From: Cryobacterium sp.
Lineage (GTDB): Bacteria; Actinomycetota; Actinomycetes; Actinomycetales; Microbacteriaceae
Direction: 5' to 3'
DNA: 64,000 nucleotides
Assembly (NCBI GenBank): GCA_019639015.1
Contig: JAHBSS010000004.1
Coordinates: forward strand, 1-64,000
Below are positions 27,306-34,832 of the stretch, piece after piece. The notes below the pieces were generated by a model. That model saw nothing but the letters and a program-made list of their open reading frames with translations. It was not told where the DNA came from and did no database searches. Position 1 is the stretch's first letter, and every line of letters begins with the position of its first letter. Made by a program: the position numbers and the translations under genes.

Positions 27306-28015
27306 TGACAAAAACAGCTTTGGTGTTGCAGCACCATAACCACATCACCCTTGGCAATCTCGAACCGGTGCTTCGGGAGCACAATTACGAAATCAAAATC
27401 GTTGATGCAACGAGCGCTCCATTTGATGAACACGAATTTGAAAGTGCAGACCTGCTGATCGTGCTCGGCGGTCATGAGGGTGCATACGAAACCGATACTC
27501 ATCCATATTTGAAGGACGAATTAGCCGTAATTCGCAAGAGAATCGATGCCAAACAACCAACATTTGGTGTGTGTCTCGGAGCGCAACTCATGGCCGGCGC
27601 TATGGGTGGCGAAAATTACAAAGGCGAGAAGCCGGATCTTGGCTATCAGCAACTGCAGCTAACACAAGCCGGTAGAGAATCGGTCATTCGACATGCCGAG
27701 GGTGTTGGGATGCTTGAATGGCACGGAGACCACTTCACTCTGCCTGAAGGTGCGACTGTTTTGGCCTCATCCTCTGCTTACCCAAACGAAGCGTTTGCAA
27801 TTGGCGACTTTGGACTTGCAGTGCAATTTCATCCGGAAGTTACCGACGAAATGCACGCGCAATGGAGTGAAGACACCGACGGTTTGTTGGCTAAGGAAGG
27901 TATTAGCCGCCAAGAATGGGAGCGGCAAAGAGAGTTGCATAACGATGCCATGCAAGTAGCTTCAAACAGAATGTTCAGTGAGTGGCTTGACGGGCTAAAG
28001 GCTAGAACGCACTAA
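27305..28015 (+). CDS. Class I glutamine amidotransferase-like protein
   Basis: A 236-residue stand-alone amidotransferase domain of the GMP-synthase-like group. The catalytic Cys lies in FGVCLGAQLMAG and the His-Glu pair in VQFHPEV. No synthetase domain is attached, so it may hydrolyse glutamine or a gamma-glutamyl compound, or pair with a separate subunit. It is translationally coupled to the second CDF gene (1-bp overlap), and it ends 2 bp before the convergent tadA stop. Confidence 0.85.
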   Translation: MTKTALVLQHHNHITLGNLEPVLREHNYEIKIVDATSAPFDEHEFESADLLIVLGGHEGAYETDTHPYLKDELAVIRKRIDAKQPTFGVCLGAQLMAGAMGGENYKGEKPDLGYQQLQLTQAGRESVIRHAEGVGMLEWHGDHFTLPEGATVLASSSAYPNEAFAIGDFGLAVQFHPEVTDEMHAQWSEDTDGLLAKEGISRQEWERQRELHNDAMQVASNRMFSEWLDGLKARTH

Positions 28016-28017
28016 GT

Positions 28018-28473
28018 TCAGCTTCGGCGCGCTTCGAAGAATTCTCGAAGCAATGTCTGACTTTCGGCTTCAAGAATCCCACCTAACACTTCGACCCTGT
28101 GAGGCAGTCGTCGATCTCTAAGCAGATCATGGACGCTACCCGAAGCGCCCGCCTTCTCATCCCAGGCAGCGAAAATGACTCGGGGGATGCGGGATGCCAA
28201 AATTGCCCCAGCACACATCGCGCAAGGTTCAAGTGTGACGACGAGAGTAAGTTCATTTAGTTGCCAGGATTGAAGTTGATTAGCCGCCCGTCTTATTGCG
28301 ATAATCTCGGCGTGGGCGGTTGGGTCTTTTGTTGCCTCTCGCTCATTACGACCCTTAGCAATGACGCGCCCTGATCCATCAACGATTACAGCCCCAACGG
28401 GAACGTCACCCGTATCGAGAGCGAGTCGAGCTTCTTCGAGAGCAATCTGCATCAGGGTTTCTGGTTCCAGCAT
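28018..28473 (-). CDS. tadA: tRNA-specific adenosine deaminase
   Basis: Converts A34 to inosine in tRNA-Arg(ACG); a matching tRNA-Arg(ACG) gene is present at 34.7 kb. The zinc site is HAEIIAI plus PCAMCAGA, and the FFEARRS end is typical. The frame opens at TTG 28494, but ATG 28473 is preferred because GGAG lies 6 nt upstream. This gives 151 residues, the normal family length. It diverges from upp with overlapping promoters. Confidence 0.93.
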   Translation of the reverse strand: MLEPETLMQIALEEARLALDTGDVPVGAVIVDGSGRVIAKGRNEREATKDPTAHAEIIAIRRAANQLQSWQLNELTLVVTLEPCAMCAGAILASRIPRVIFAAWDEKAGASGSVHDLLRDRRLPHRVEVLGGILEAESQTLLREFFEARRS

Positions 28474-28495
28474 CCCCATCTCCGGTCTGGTCAAG

Positions 28496-28501
28496 TAGAT
28501 T
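28496..28501 (+). promoter_or_regulatory. -10 box of upp (leaderless)
   Basis: TAGATT lies 6 nt before the upp ATG at 28508. Confidence 0.5.
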
Positions 28502-28502
28502 G

Positions 28503-28508
28503 AGCCTA
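28503..28508 (-). promoter_or_regulatory. -10 box of tadA
   Basis: TAGGCT on the minus strand lies about 30 nt before the tadA ATG, giving a short leader that contains the GGAG ribosome-binding site. It interlocks with the upp promoter and shares one base with the upp ATG. Confidence 0.4.
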
Positions 28509-29143
28509 TGCGAGTCCACGTTGCCGATCATCCACTCGTCACTCACAAACTTACGGTTCTTCGCGACAAACGCACCCCGTCGCCGGTGTTCAGAGCCTTA
28601 GTTGAGGAACTGGTCACTTTGCTCGCCTATGAAGCAACAAGAAATGTCCGGGTCGAGAGCGTGAAAATTTCCACGCCAGTTGCGGAAACCTCTGGAATAG
28701 CCATCAGCAAACCACGCCCTCTTGTCGTACCTATTCTCAGGGCGGGACTTGGAATGTTAGAGGGAATGGTGAAACTGGTTCCAACGGCGGAAGTTGGTTT
28801 CTTGGGAATGGTTCGAGATGAGCAAACCCTAAAACCAACCACTTATGCCGAACGGTTGCCAGAAGATCTTTCAAATCGACAGTGCTTCATTTTGGATCCG
28901 ATGCTGGCTACAGGCGGTTCCTTGCTGGCTGCGATCAATTATCTGTTCGAACGAGGCGCAGTGGATGTGACCGCGGTGTGTCTAATTGGCGCACCGGAAG
29001 GTTTAGCGATGATTGAGAACGCCACAAAGGGTCGTGAAGTGACGATTGTGCTCGGCGCATTGGACGAGAAGCTTAACGAAGTCGGGTACATCGTTCCGGG
29101 GCTTGGTGATGCTGGAGACCGCCTGTACGGCACTGTTGGATGA
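28508..29143 (+). CDS. upp: Uracil phosphoribosyltransferase
   Basis: Salvages uracil to UMP using PRPP. The 211-residue protein starts [21 protein letters not shown], has [14 protein letters not shown], the PRPP loop [17 protein letters not shown] and the uracil-binding end [16 protein letters not shown]. All are typical of bacterial Upp. The start is set by the -10 box 6 nt upstream. Confidence 0.96.
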   Translation: MRVHVADHPLVTHKLTVLRDKRTPSPVFRALVEELVTLLAYEATRNVRVESVKISTPVAETSGIAISKPRPLVVPILRAGLGMLEGMVKLVPTAEVGFLGMVRDEQTLKPTTYAERLPEDLSNRQCFILDPMLATGGSLLAAINYLFERGAVDVTAVCLIGAPEGLAMIENATKGREVTIVLGALDEKLNEVGYIVPGLGDAGDRLYGTVG

Positions 29144-29150
29144 ACTTGAG

Positions 29151-29175
29151 CGGGCTTGCGGGTCGGGCCCGGTTT
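29151..29175 (+). terminator. Weak candidate terminator after upp
   Basis: CGGGC and GCCCG can pair across an 11-nt loop, followed by GGTTT. The T-tract is only three bases, so support is weak. It ends just where the next TTGACA promoter begins. Confidence 0.3.
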
Positions 29176-29203
29176 GACAAGTCACCCAATTTTGCTCCAT
29201 AGT
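29174..29203 (+). promoter_or_regulatory. Promoter of the cysteine-codon leader ORF
   Basis: TTGACA (29174-29179) and CATAGT (29198-29203) are separated by 18 bp. The -10 box ends 6 nt before an ATG at 29210, so the transcript would start at the A of a short ORF. This is one of the best -35/-10 pairs in the window. Confidence 0.65.
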
Positions 29204-29209
29204 GTCTGC

Positions 29210-29311
29210 ATGACTTCGAACACGCTTGACCTCAAAGCCGCTCTGGCTCAGAGGACTGCTGGCATGTGGATGCCAGCTAGCGTGATCGACTGTTGTCGAA
29301 TGTGTGCCTAA
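29210..29311 (+). CDS. Leaderless 33-residue leader peptide with clustered Cys codons
   Basis: A short ORF (ATG to TAA) lying 150 nt upstream of the winged-helix regulator. The peptide starts MTSNTLDLKAALAQRTAG, continues MWMPASVID and ends CCRMCA. Three of the last six codons are Cys (TGT TGT ... TGT). It has its own promoter and no room for a ribosome-binding site, so it would be translated from a leaderless message. Short Cys-rich leaderless ORFs act as cysteine-responsive attenuators in mycobacteria; a similar role here is inferred. It is too short for routine gene calling. A chance ORF remains possible. Confidence 0.65.
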   Translation: MTSNTLDLKAALAQRTAGMWMPASVIDCCRMCA

Positions 29312-29328
29312 TCGGCCAACCTCTCGCC

Positions 29329-29352
29329 GAACCGCACCCATAGGGTCGGTTC
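29329..29352 (+). promoter_or_regulatory. Leader hairpin 1, just after the leader ORF
   Basis: GAACCG-c-ACCC pairs with GGGT-CGGTTC around a 3-nt ATA loop, a 10-bp stem with one bulge. Flanking GCC and GGC can extend it. It begins 18 nt after the leader stop codon, where a ribosome paused on the Cys codons could affect its folding. Confidence 0.55.
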
Positions 29353-29404
29353 CCTGGCGTCGGTCTTCATCACGATCGTGCGTCAGCAACGCTTAGAAGT
29401 TACC

Positions 29405-29435
29405 GAAGGCGCAATCTCCTCATTAGAGAGCCTTC
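29405..29435 (+). promoter_or_regulatory. Leader hairpin 2
   Basis: GAAGGC pairs with GCCTTC, and inside it TCTC pairs with GAGA around a 7-nt loop, with a GCAA bulge on the left side. It is not followed by a T-tract, so it does not look like an intrinsic terminator. Confidence 0.5.
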
Positions 29436-29440
29436 AACCT

Positions 29441-29453
29441 ATCCCACAGGGAT
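29441..29453 (+). promoter_or_regulatory. Leader hairpin 3 covering the ribosome-binding site
   Basis: ATCCC pairs with GGGAT around ACA. The 3' arm contains the AGGG Shine-Dalgarno sequence of the downstream gene (9 nt before ATG 29461), so folding would block translation initiation. Confidence 0.5.
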
Positions 29454-29460
29454 TCGACAA

Positions 29461-30162
29461 ATGTCACTTGCATCACTTGCGCTGGATAACACCCACCTCC
29501 AGCCCCTAGCAGCCCCACGACCGGCTGAAACACAAACAGCACCCCAAATCCGAGCGATACCGGAAGGCCCAGAGGCCCGAGGTTTCGTGCTTTACGTTGG
29601 ACTCGACGAGGCCAAGGCTTCGGAGGCGGGAATCGATATTGGTTCGCTTGTTCGGGCGCTTCGCAAGCTAACCAACGACCTTGCTCCGCAATCCGAAACT
29701 TACGCGGCGATAGCATTCGCCCCAAGAGGGTCAGGAGGCAAAGACGTTGACGTAGTCCGGCTTGCGCTTCAAGACCCTGCGGCGCTTGCTAAACGCAGAC
29801 AGCAGGATGTCGAAGAAGACGAACCGCGCTCGCGCGGAGTCGTGATCGACTTGTCGCGAAAGCGCGTCCAATTGGAAGACGAAATTGCTCCTTTGACATA
29901 CAAAGAATTCGAGCTACTGCAATTCTTGGTATTACGCGAAGGTCGCACAGTGTCCCGAAAAGAACTCATCGAGTCAATTTGGCGCGCAGATGATCACGAC
30001 GTACCTAACGATAGAACCATCGATGTTCACATTCGCAGGTTGCGGTCGAAACTCGGTGGTTACGAGGACATCGTGATTACCGTTCGAGGAATTGGATATC
30101 GGTTCGATCGTCATGCGGATGTTTCGGTGCAACTCGCATCAACTCCAAGCCCCGACTTCTGA
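29461..30162 (+). CDS. Orphan OmpR/PhoB-type winged-helix regulator without receiver domain
   Basis: A 233-residue protein. The first 125 residues do not resemble a receiver: no phospho-Asp pocket is seen, and the region is Ala/Pro-rich at the start, with a strand-rich segment FVLYVGLDEAK. The C-terminal part (about 130-215) is an OmpR/PhoB DNA-binding domain with LTYKEFELLQFLVLREG, SRKELIESIWR and the recognition helix DRTIDVHIRRLRSKLG followed by VRGIGYRFD. It is preceded by a 250-nt leader with a Cys-codon ORF and three hairpins. The regulon and signal are unknown; a link to sulfur or cysteine status is inferred from the leader only. Confidence 0.85.
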   Translation: MSLASLALDNTHLQPLAAPRPAETQTAPQIRAIPEGPEARGFVLYVGLDEAKASEAGIDIGSLVRALRKLTNDLAPQSETYAAIAFAPRGSGGKDVDVVRLALQDPAALAKRRQQDVEEDEPRSRGVVIDLSRKRVQLEDEIAPLTYKEFELLQFLVLREGRTVSRKELIESIWRADDHDVPNDRTIDVHIRRLRSKLGGYEDIVITVRGIGYRFDRHADVSVQLASTPSPDF

Positions 30163-30209
30163 TGATTTGCTTCGTTGAATAGATAGGGTTTGCTTGGAAG
30201 GGAACCCAT

Positions 30210-30986
30210 TTGCAAAGTATCCCGGCGGAGCTTGAGCAAAAGCTCGTCGGTCAGTTGCATTCCGCTGGATGCATTTTCGCGGTAGCTGACTTCAGGCGGC
30301 TCTTGGAAGCTGCTGCCGACGAACAAGAATTGGAGTCTTTCACTTCTCGCAGGATTGCCGGTGAAAGTACAGATCAGATTGTTGGTCGCACTGAGTTTTT
30401 CGGGCTAAAGATTGAACTGGCAAGCACAATCGCCGGACCCGATCCGGGTGCCGAGTTGCTTGTGAGAGAAGCAATCGCTCGCGCAAAGAGCGGAGCAGTA
30501 GTTGTAGAACTTGAGTGCGGTTCGGGTGCCTTAGGAATCGCGGTGTGTTCTGCGATTGAAGAAGCTGAATTGTTTGCAACAGATTCGAGTCCTGTTGCCG
30601 TTGCGAATGCGACTTCGAACTTTGAACGATTCGGAGGCAAAGCATTTCTGGGCGAACTGTTTGAAGGTTTGCCTGAACAAATAAAGGGTCGTGTGGACAT
30701 CCTCGTTGTTGGGAAGCGTTGGGGGGCAACCGAAAGCGCTGTTCTCGACCCGTTCGCCGAACAAGAATCGCGCAGCCCTTGGGAGATCGGACCCGGATCT
30801 CGACTTGAGAGCTTGGTGCTTGAGGCTCCGCTTTGGCTTTCAAAGGAAGGCTTCTTATTCATTGAAGCGGATGAAGCAGTCAGTGACCTTATCGCTCGGA
30901 TTTGGGCGCGTCACGGGTTTCAAACCAAACTTGCCACTTCCCCGTTGTTCAATTCGACGGTGCTAATCGGCCAGTTCGCCAGATAG
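30210..30986 (+). CDS. Degenerate PrmC/HemK-like protein
   Basis: Similar in layout to release-factor glutamine methyltransferases: an N-terminal helical region with SRRIAGESTDQIVGRTEFFGL, then a Rossmann domain with VVELECGSGALGIAV (about 98-112). The catalytic NPPY motif expected near residue 167 is replaced by VGKR in DILVVGKRWGA, so N5-glutamine methylation is unlikely. The SAM site may persist. GGAAGGG lies about 8 nt before the TTG start. Such proteins are annotated as putative N(5)-glutamine methyltransferases in other actinobacteria; the real role is unknown. Confidence 0.75.
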   Translation: MQSIPAELEQKLVGQLHSAGCIFAVADFRRLLEAAADEQELESFTSRRIAGESTDQIVGRTEFFGLKIELASTIAGPDPGAELLVREAIARAKSGAVVVELECGSGALGIAVCSAIEEAELFATDSSPVAVANATSNFERFGGKAFLGELFEGLPEQIKGRVDILVVGKRWGATESAVLDPFAEQESRSPWEIGPGSRLESLVLEAPLWLSKEGFLFIEADEAVSDLIARIWARHGFQTKLATSPLFNSTVLIGQFAR

Positions 30987-31080
30987 CAAGCGGACACGAC
31001 CTTCAAGAAACTTTCAGTTGACACATAAGGTTGTCTCAGCAATACGACTGGACTCTGTTACCAAACTGTTATATGGTTCG

Positions 31081-31184
31081 AATGCAGGAGTTGTTTGCTG
31101 TGGCAATTTCTGCATCATGTATTGCAGGACACTCTTGGTGCAAGGGAACAAGGGCTCGTCACTAGTCTCGGTGACGAGCCCTTT
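31081..31184 (+). ncRNA. Candidate structured small RNA
   Basis: The 195-bp gap between two genes holds three consecutive hairpins. SL1 (31083-31114) is an 11-bp stem with two G-U pairs around a 10-nt loop, SL2 (31122-31143) pairs TTGCA with TGCAA, and the last is an 11-bp terminator stem. A TTATAT box at 31069-31074 would start transcription at about 31081, right at SL1; a TTGACA at 31018 offers an alternative, longer transcript. No ORF with a ribosome-binding site is seen. The identity is unknown, and a 3'-UTR of the upstream gene is the main alternative. Confidence 0.45.
31152..31184. terminator. Strong rho-independent-type hairpin
   Basis: GGGCTCGTCAC pairs perfectly with GTGACGAGCCC around an 8-nt loop, followed by TTT on the plus strand and TTGTTCCCTTG on the minus strand. 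It abuts the stop codon of the minus-strand PfkB gene and probably ends transcription in both directions. Confidence 0.75.
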
Positions 31185-32079
31185 ACACGTTGTGTTGCAA
31201 AGGTGGGCGAGCGCCAAGCTTTTGAACTGCTCGGCTAGCCGTTTGCTGACCAGCGGATACGGCAGGCTCTAGATCTGTCCCGCGGTTTATCGAATCAAGG
31301 AAGCCCGCGACGAACGCATCACCTGCACCAGTTGGATCAACTCCGACAGTCGGAATGGCTGCAAAGTGGATTGGGTTTGAACCTTTGCTACAGACAACGA
31401 CCCCGTCAGGACCCATGGTCAACACTGCACACCCGTAGTTCTTGGAGAGCTCGGCAGAAATCTCAAGTGGTCTACTTAGTCCAGTGAGGATTCGGCCTTC
31501 ATCAAGGTTCGGAAAAATGTAGGACGCGCCCTTCGTAATTTCAATGAATCTACCGACCCCAAAATCAGACAAGTCACCAACTGATGCCGGATCGACTGAC
31601 ACTCGAACACCCGCGTTTCGTGCCCGCGCCAACAATTGTTCCAACGACTCGATTGCTCCCGAGTGGAAGACCGAATAACCCGTGAAGTGCATGATGGATG
31701 CACTCGCGAGCAAAGTATCCGTAATCTGATCGAAACTGAACGCTTTGTTTGCGCCTCGCTCAGTCAACATTGTGCGATCGTCGCCTTCGACTAGTACGAC
31801 TATCGATCCCGTAGGTAAATCCGTGTCCGCTGTGAGCTGCGCGTTCACCCAGAATGTCGCAAAAGCACGGGTTTGCGATTCCAGGTCGGCCGAACCTACC
31901 CGCCCAACAAAATCGACTGGTGAGCCCAGCACACCCAACCAGCAAGCGACATTTGAAGCAGACCCACCGGGTTGCTGGGATATTGAACTAGGTGTGTCAG
32001 TGTTTCTGCGAATCGGTGCCGAGGGGACAACGACGATGTCGTTGATTACGTCACCAAACACCAGTAGGCGGTTTGTCAT
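31183..32079 (-). CDS. PfkB family carbohydrate kinase
   Basis: A ribokinase-like sugar or nucleoside kinase of 298 residues. It shows the N-terminal signature QQPGGSASNVACWLGVLG and the C-terminal ATP/anion-hole signature VDPTGAGDAFVAGFLD with the catalytic Asp. ATG 32079 overlaps the stop of the upstream aminotransferase as TGATG; four further codons upstream are open but unsupported. The pairing with a class V aminotransferase gives no clear substrate. Confidence 0.88.
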   Translation of the reverse strand: MTNRLLVFGDVINDIVVVPSAPIRRNTDTPSSISQQPGGSASNVACWLGVLGSPVDFVGRVGSADLESQTRAFATFWVNAQLTADTDLPTGSIVVLVEGDDRTMLTERGANKAFSFDQITDTLLASASIMHFTGYSVFHSGAIESLEQLLARARNAGVRVSVDPASVGDLSDFGVGRFIEITKGASYIFPNLDEGRILTGLSRPLEISAELSKNYGCAVLTMGPDGVVVCSKGSNPIHFAAIPTVGVDPTGAGDAFVAGFLDSINRGTDLEPAVSAGQQTASRAVQKLGARPPLQHNV

Positions 32080-33815
32080 CAGGCTAAGCATTCGCTTGGG
32101 AGCTCAAACCACCTGAGTGATTCAAAATCTTCCCCCAGCAACTTTGCAACACTTTCGTTTGTCGATTCGCTGTCCGGGATGCTTTCAAACAATCGCCTCG
32201 CCGCTGCGAGAGTATCCGCATATATGGTCTTTGGGGCTCTATCGTTGTGTCGCTCGAATGTGAAGTTGCCATCCTTGTCGTATTGCAGTCCACTGAACCG
32301 CAGAGGTGGCTCTGCTGGACCCGATCGATGGCGCCAAAGTCCAGAGTTTGAATCAAAACTGTAATCCGGCAACAGTTTGTGGCCGTGCTCGGCGATCATC
32401 GCAACCGATTCAACGATGTACTTGAAGACTTCTTCGCTGATGAAATAGTTGAAATTCACGCGAACCCAACCGGGTTTGATTCCTTCGCAACCCTTTTGAA
32501 TTTCGAAATCCAGTTCCTGAGAGCGAGTCGCATCGATCCCAAGCAGTCTGTGACCGTATGGGCCGGCGCAAGAGCAACCGCCACGACTTTGGATACCGAA
32601 CACGTCGTTTAGCATCGCGACAACCGCGTTGTGGTGAAGGAATTTGCCATCCGGTCGCCTGACAACGAACGACACGATCGAGAGTCGTTCCGCGGACGGA
32701 TTCCCGAGAACTTCGATAGAAGGATGTGCATTCCAAGCTGTAATTGCTCGGCGCAAGAAATCCGACTCAAGATCGTGGATGGTTTCAACCCCGACAGCTT
32801 GCTTGAGCTGGAATACCAGGCCAGCTCGAATTGACTCGATAATTGCCGGGGTTCCGGCTTCTTCGCGGTGTTCCGGATTGCTTAGGTAGCGGTGCTTTTC
32901 CGCATTAACGTAGCTCACGGTGCCACCACCGACTACGTAGGGAACCGCATTTCTAAGTAGTGCTCGATCAACAATGAGCACTCCAGGCGTCCCCGGCCCG
33001 CCAATGAATTTGTGCGGCGAAATGAATATCGCGTCCTTTCGCTCGATTGATTCACCTCCGCGCCGATTGAACTCAATGTCAACGTATGGCGCTGCTGCCG
33101 CGAAATCCCAGAACGCTAGTGCTCCGTGTTCGTGCAAGAGCCTTGTGATTGAATGCGTATCGCTTATAATTCCCGTTACGTTACTTGCGGCGCTGAAGGA
33201 TCCGATCTTCAACGGTCTATCTGCGTAAACTTTCAGTTCAGCCTCTAGTTGCGCTTGGTCTATGTGGCCATCCGCGTCCTCGTGAATTGTGACGACATCC
33301 GCAATTGATTCGCGCCACGGAAGTTCGTTGCTGTGATGCTCAAACGGGCCAATGAACACAACCGGGCGTTGCGCCTTTGGGATGTGTCGGTCAAGATCGT
33401 AGTTCTTGTCAAGCTCGTGAGAAATTCGAAGACCCAGGATGCCGACCAACTTGTCGATCGCACCCGTTGATCCACTTCCTGTAAAAATCACCATTGTGTC
33501 GTCATCGCCATTCACAGCCCTGCGAATGGTGTCCCTAGCGTCTTCACGCAGTCGAGTTGTTTGAAGACCGGTGCCGCTTGACTCGGTGTGGGTATTTGCA
33601 TAGCGCGGTAGTACTTCATTTCGAATGAAATCTTCGATGAAAGTCAAAGACCTGCCGCTAGCCGTGTAATCGGCGTAGGTCACCGGTTTTGACCCGTATG
33701 GGCCATCGATTAGACGGTCGTCACCGATGACGCTCTCACGAATTTTCACAACAATTGCCGGTTCATCGAGTTTGGGTGAACGAGCCGAGATTTCACAATC
33801 CTGAACCTCTTGCAT
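32079..33815 (-). CDS. Class V aminotransferase, cysteine-desulfurase-like, long form
   Basis: A PLP enzyme of 578 residues, longer than typical SufS/IscS (about 400). The PLP lysine lies in ISPHKFIGG (K269), the ring-stacking His in EHHSNELPW, and a GGCSCAG segment (C414, C416) falls where desulfurases carry their catalytic Cys. The extra C-terminal part of about 100 residues (after 480) has no recognisable domain. It may act as a cysteine desulfurase/lyase or an unrelated fold-type I enzyme. ATG 33815 has TAGTCT 6 nt upstream; a PfkB kinase is coupled behind it. Confidence 0.85.
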   Translation of the reverse strand: MQEVQDCEISARSPKLDEPAIVVKIRESVIGDDRLIDGPYGSKPVTYADYTASGRSLTFIEDFIRNEVLPRYANTHTESSGTGLQTTRLREDARDTIRRAVNGDDDTMVIFTGSGSTGAIDKLVGILGLRISHELDKNYDLDRHIPKAQRPVVFIGPFEHHSNELPWRESIADVVTIHEDADGHIDQAQLEAELKVYADRPLKIGSFSAASNVTGIISDTHSITRLLHEHGALAFWDFAAAAPYVDIEFNRRGGESIERKDAIFISPHKFIGGPGTPGVLIVDRALLRNAVPYVVGGGTVSYVNAEKHRYLSNPEHREEAGTPAIIESIRAGLVFQLKQAVGVETIHDLESDFLRRAITAWNAHPSIEVLGNPSAERLSIVSFVVRRPDGKFLHHNAVVAMLNDVFGIQSRGGCSCAGPYGHRLLGIDATRSQELDFEIQKGCEGIKPGWVRVNFNYFISEEVFKYIVESVAMIAEHGHKLLPDYSFDSNSGLWRHRSGPAEPPLRFSGLQYDKDGNFTFERHNDRAPKTIYADTLAAARRLFESIPDSESTNESVAKLLGEDFESLRWFELPSECLA

Positions 33816-33821
33816 TCTTGG

Positions 33822-33827
33822 AGACTA
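33822..33827 (-). promoter_or_regulatory. -10 box of the aminotransferase-PfkB operon (leaderless)
   Basis: TAGTCT on the minus strand lies 6 nt before ATG 33815. Confidence 0.5.
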
Positions 33828-33895
33828 ACCGATCGTGAATAGCGTTATCCACACGGGCGGAGTTTCGATGCCGGAACGTAAAATTTGCAGTCTCG

Positions 33896-33901
33896 TAGCA
33901 T
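33896..33901 (+). promoter_or_regulatory. -10 box of the NUDIX gene (leaderless)
   Basis: TAGCAT lies 6 nt before GTG 33908. Confidence 0.5.
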
Positions 33902-33907
33902 TAGGGA

Positions 33908-34657
33908 GTGGAACCCAATTCGGTTGTGAAGCCCAGACAGTCCGCCACAGTGATGCTTTTGCGTGACGACCCGTTCGAGGTACTCATGATTCGACGCGGT
34001 TCACATGGCGCATTCCCTTCAATCCAGGTGTTTCCGGGCGGAGTCATTGAAGACGCTGACCGTGCCCCACATTGGCAAGAGGCATTCGCTGATTTCGACC
34101 AATTTGAGGAACCTCAACGCGCCTTGCGAATTGGGGCAATCAGGGAGGTGTTGGAAGAGACCGGTGTCTTGATTGGCCACGATACATACAAAGTTCGGGA
34201 CCGAAGTGAACCGTTTTTCAAGACCGTGCAATCTTTGCACATGGACCTGCGATTGGGATCGCTTACACATTTCGCTCATTGGGTTACTCCAACTTTCGAG
34301 CCGAAACGCTTTGAAACTCATTTCTACCTTGCGAAGTTCCCAACCGATCAAAATGTCGAGATCGACAATTCTGAAGCGATCTCGGCAGAGTGGCTCGCAC
34401 CTGATGAAGCCGTGAAGCTTGCCCTTTCGGGTGAGCGACCGATTATCTTTCCAACGCTTGCGAACTTGTCGCTCCTTGCACAAAGTGGCGATTCCGAACA
34501 TGCAATCAACATGGCTCTCTCGCGAGCAACTAAACAGATCCAGCCAGAACTGGTCGAACATTCAGATGGTCGGCTCGAGTTGCGTATTCCAAGTACCTCC
34601 GAGTACCCGATAACAAATTGGGTAATGACGACAAGATCATTCTCTAAGAATCCGTGA
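33908..34657 (+). CDS. NUDIX hydrolase with an extended Nudix box
   Basis: Hydrolyses a nucleoside diphosphate linked to another moiety. The 249-residue protein has the PGGVIEDAD start and REVLEETGVLIG end of the Nudix box, but the two halves are separated by an insertion of about 25 residues, the pattern of NUDT19-like proteins, some of which act on CoA derivatives. Substrate is not assignable. GTG 33908 is supported by the leaderless -10 box. Confidence 0.88.
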   Translation: MEPNSVVKPRQSATVMLLRDDPFEVLMIRRGSHGAFPSIQVFPGGVIEDADRAPHWQEAFADFDQFEEPQRALRIGAIREVLEETGVLIGHDTYKVRDRSEPFFKTVQSLHMDLRLGSLTHFAHWVTPTFEPKRFETHFYLAKFPTDQNVEIDNSEAISAEWLAPDEAVKLALSGERPIIFPTLANLSLLAQSGDSEHAINMALSRATKQIQPELVEHSDGRLELRIPSTSEYPITNWVMTTRSFSKNP

Positions 34658-34679
34658 GGTAAAGACCAAGCCTCCCATT

Positions 34680-34755
34680 TGGCGCGCCCGGAGGGATTTG
34701 AACCCCCGGCCTATTGATCCGTAGTCAATTGCTCTATCCGCTGAGCTACGGGCGC
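34680..34755 (-). tRNA. tRNA-Arg(ACG)
   Basis: On the minus strand a complete cloverleaf folds: acceptor GCGCCCG/CGGGCGC, D arm GCTC/GAGC, anticodon loop CTACGGA with anticodon ACG, and T arm with TTCAAAT. Discriminator G and an encoded CCA are included. A34 would be converted to inosine by TadA, whose gene lies 6 kb away. Confidence 0.95.
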
Positions 34756-34832
34756 ACTTGTCGAGATTCTCGACCTAGAAACTATATCAGTCAAGACTGG
34801 TGCGATATTTCGGTCGAGAGCACAATGGTTGC

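Noticed and set aside
30340..30862. Two long minus-strand ORFs over the PrmC-like gene
   Set aside because: Ser/Gln/Arg-rich shadows; the plus-strand frame has the Rossmann motifs and a Shine-Dalgarno sequence.
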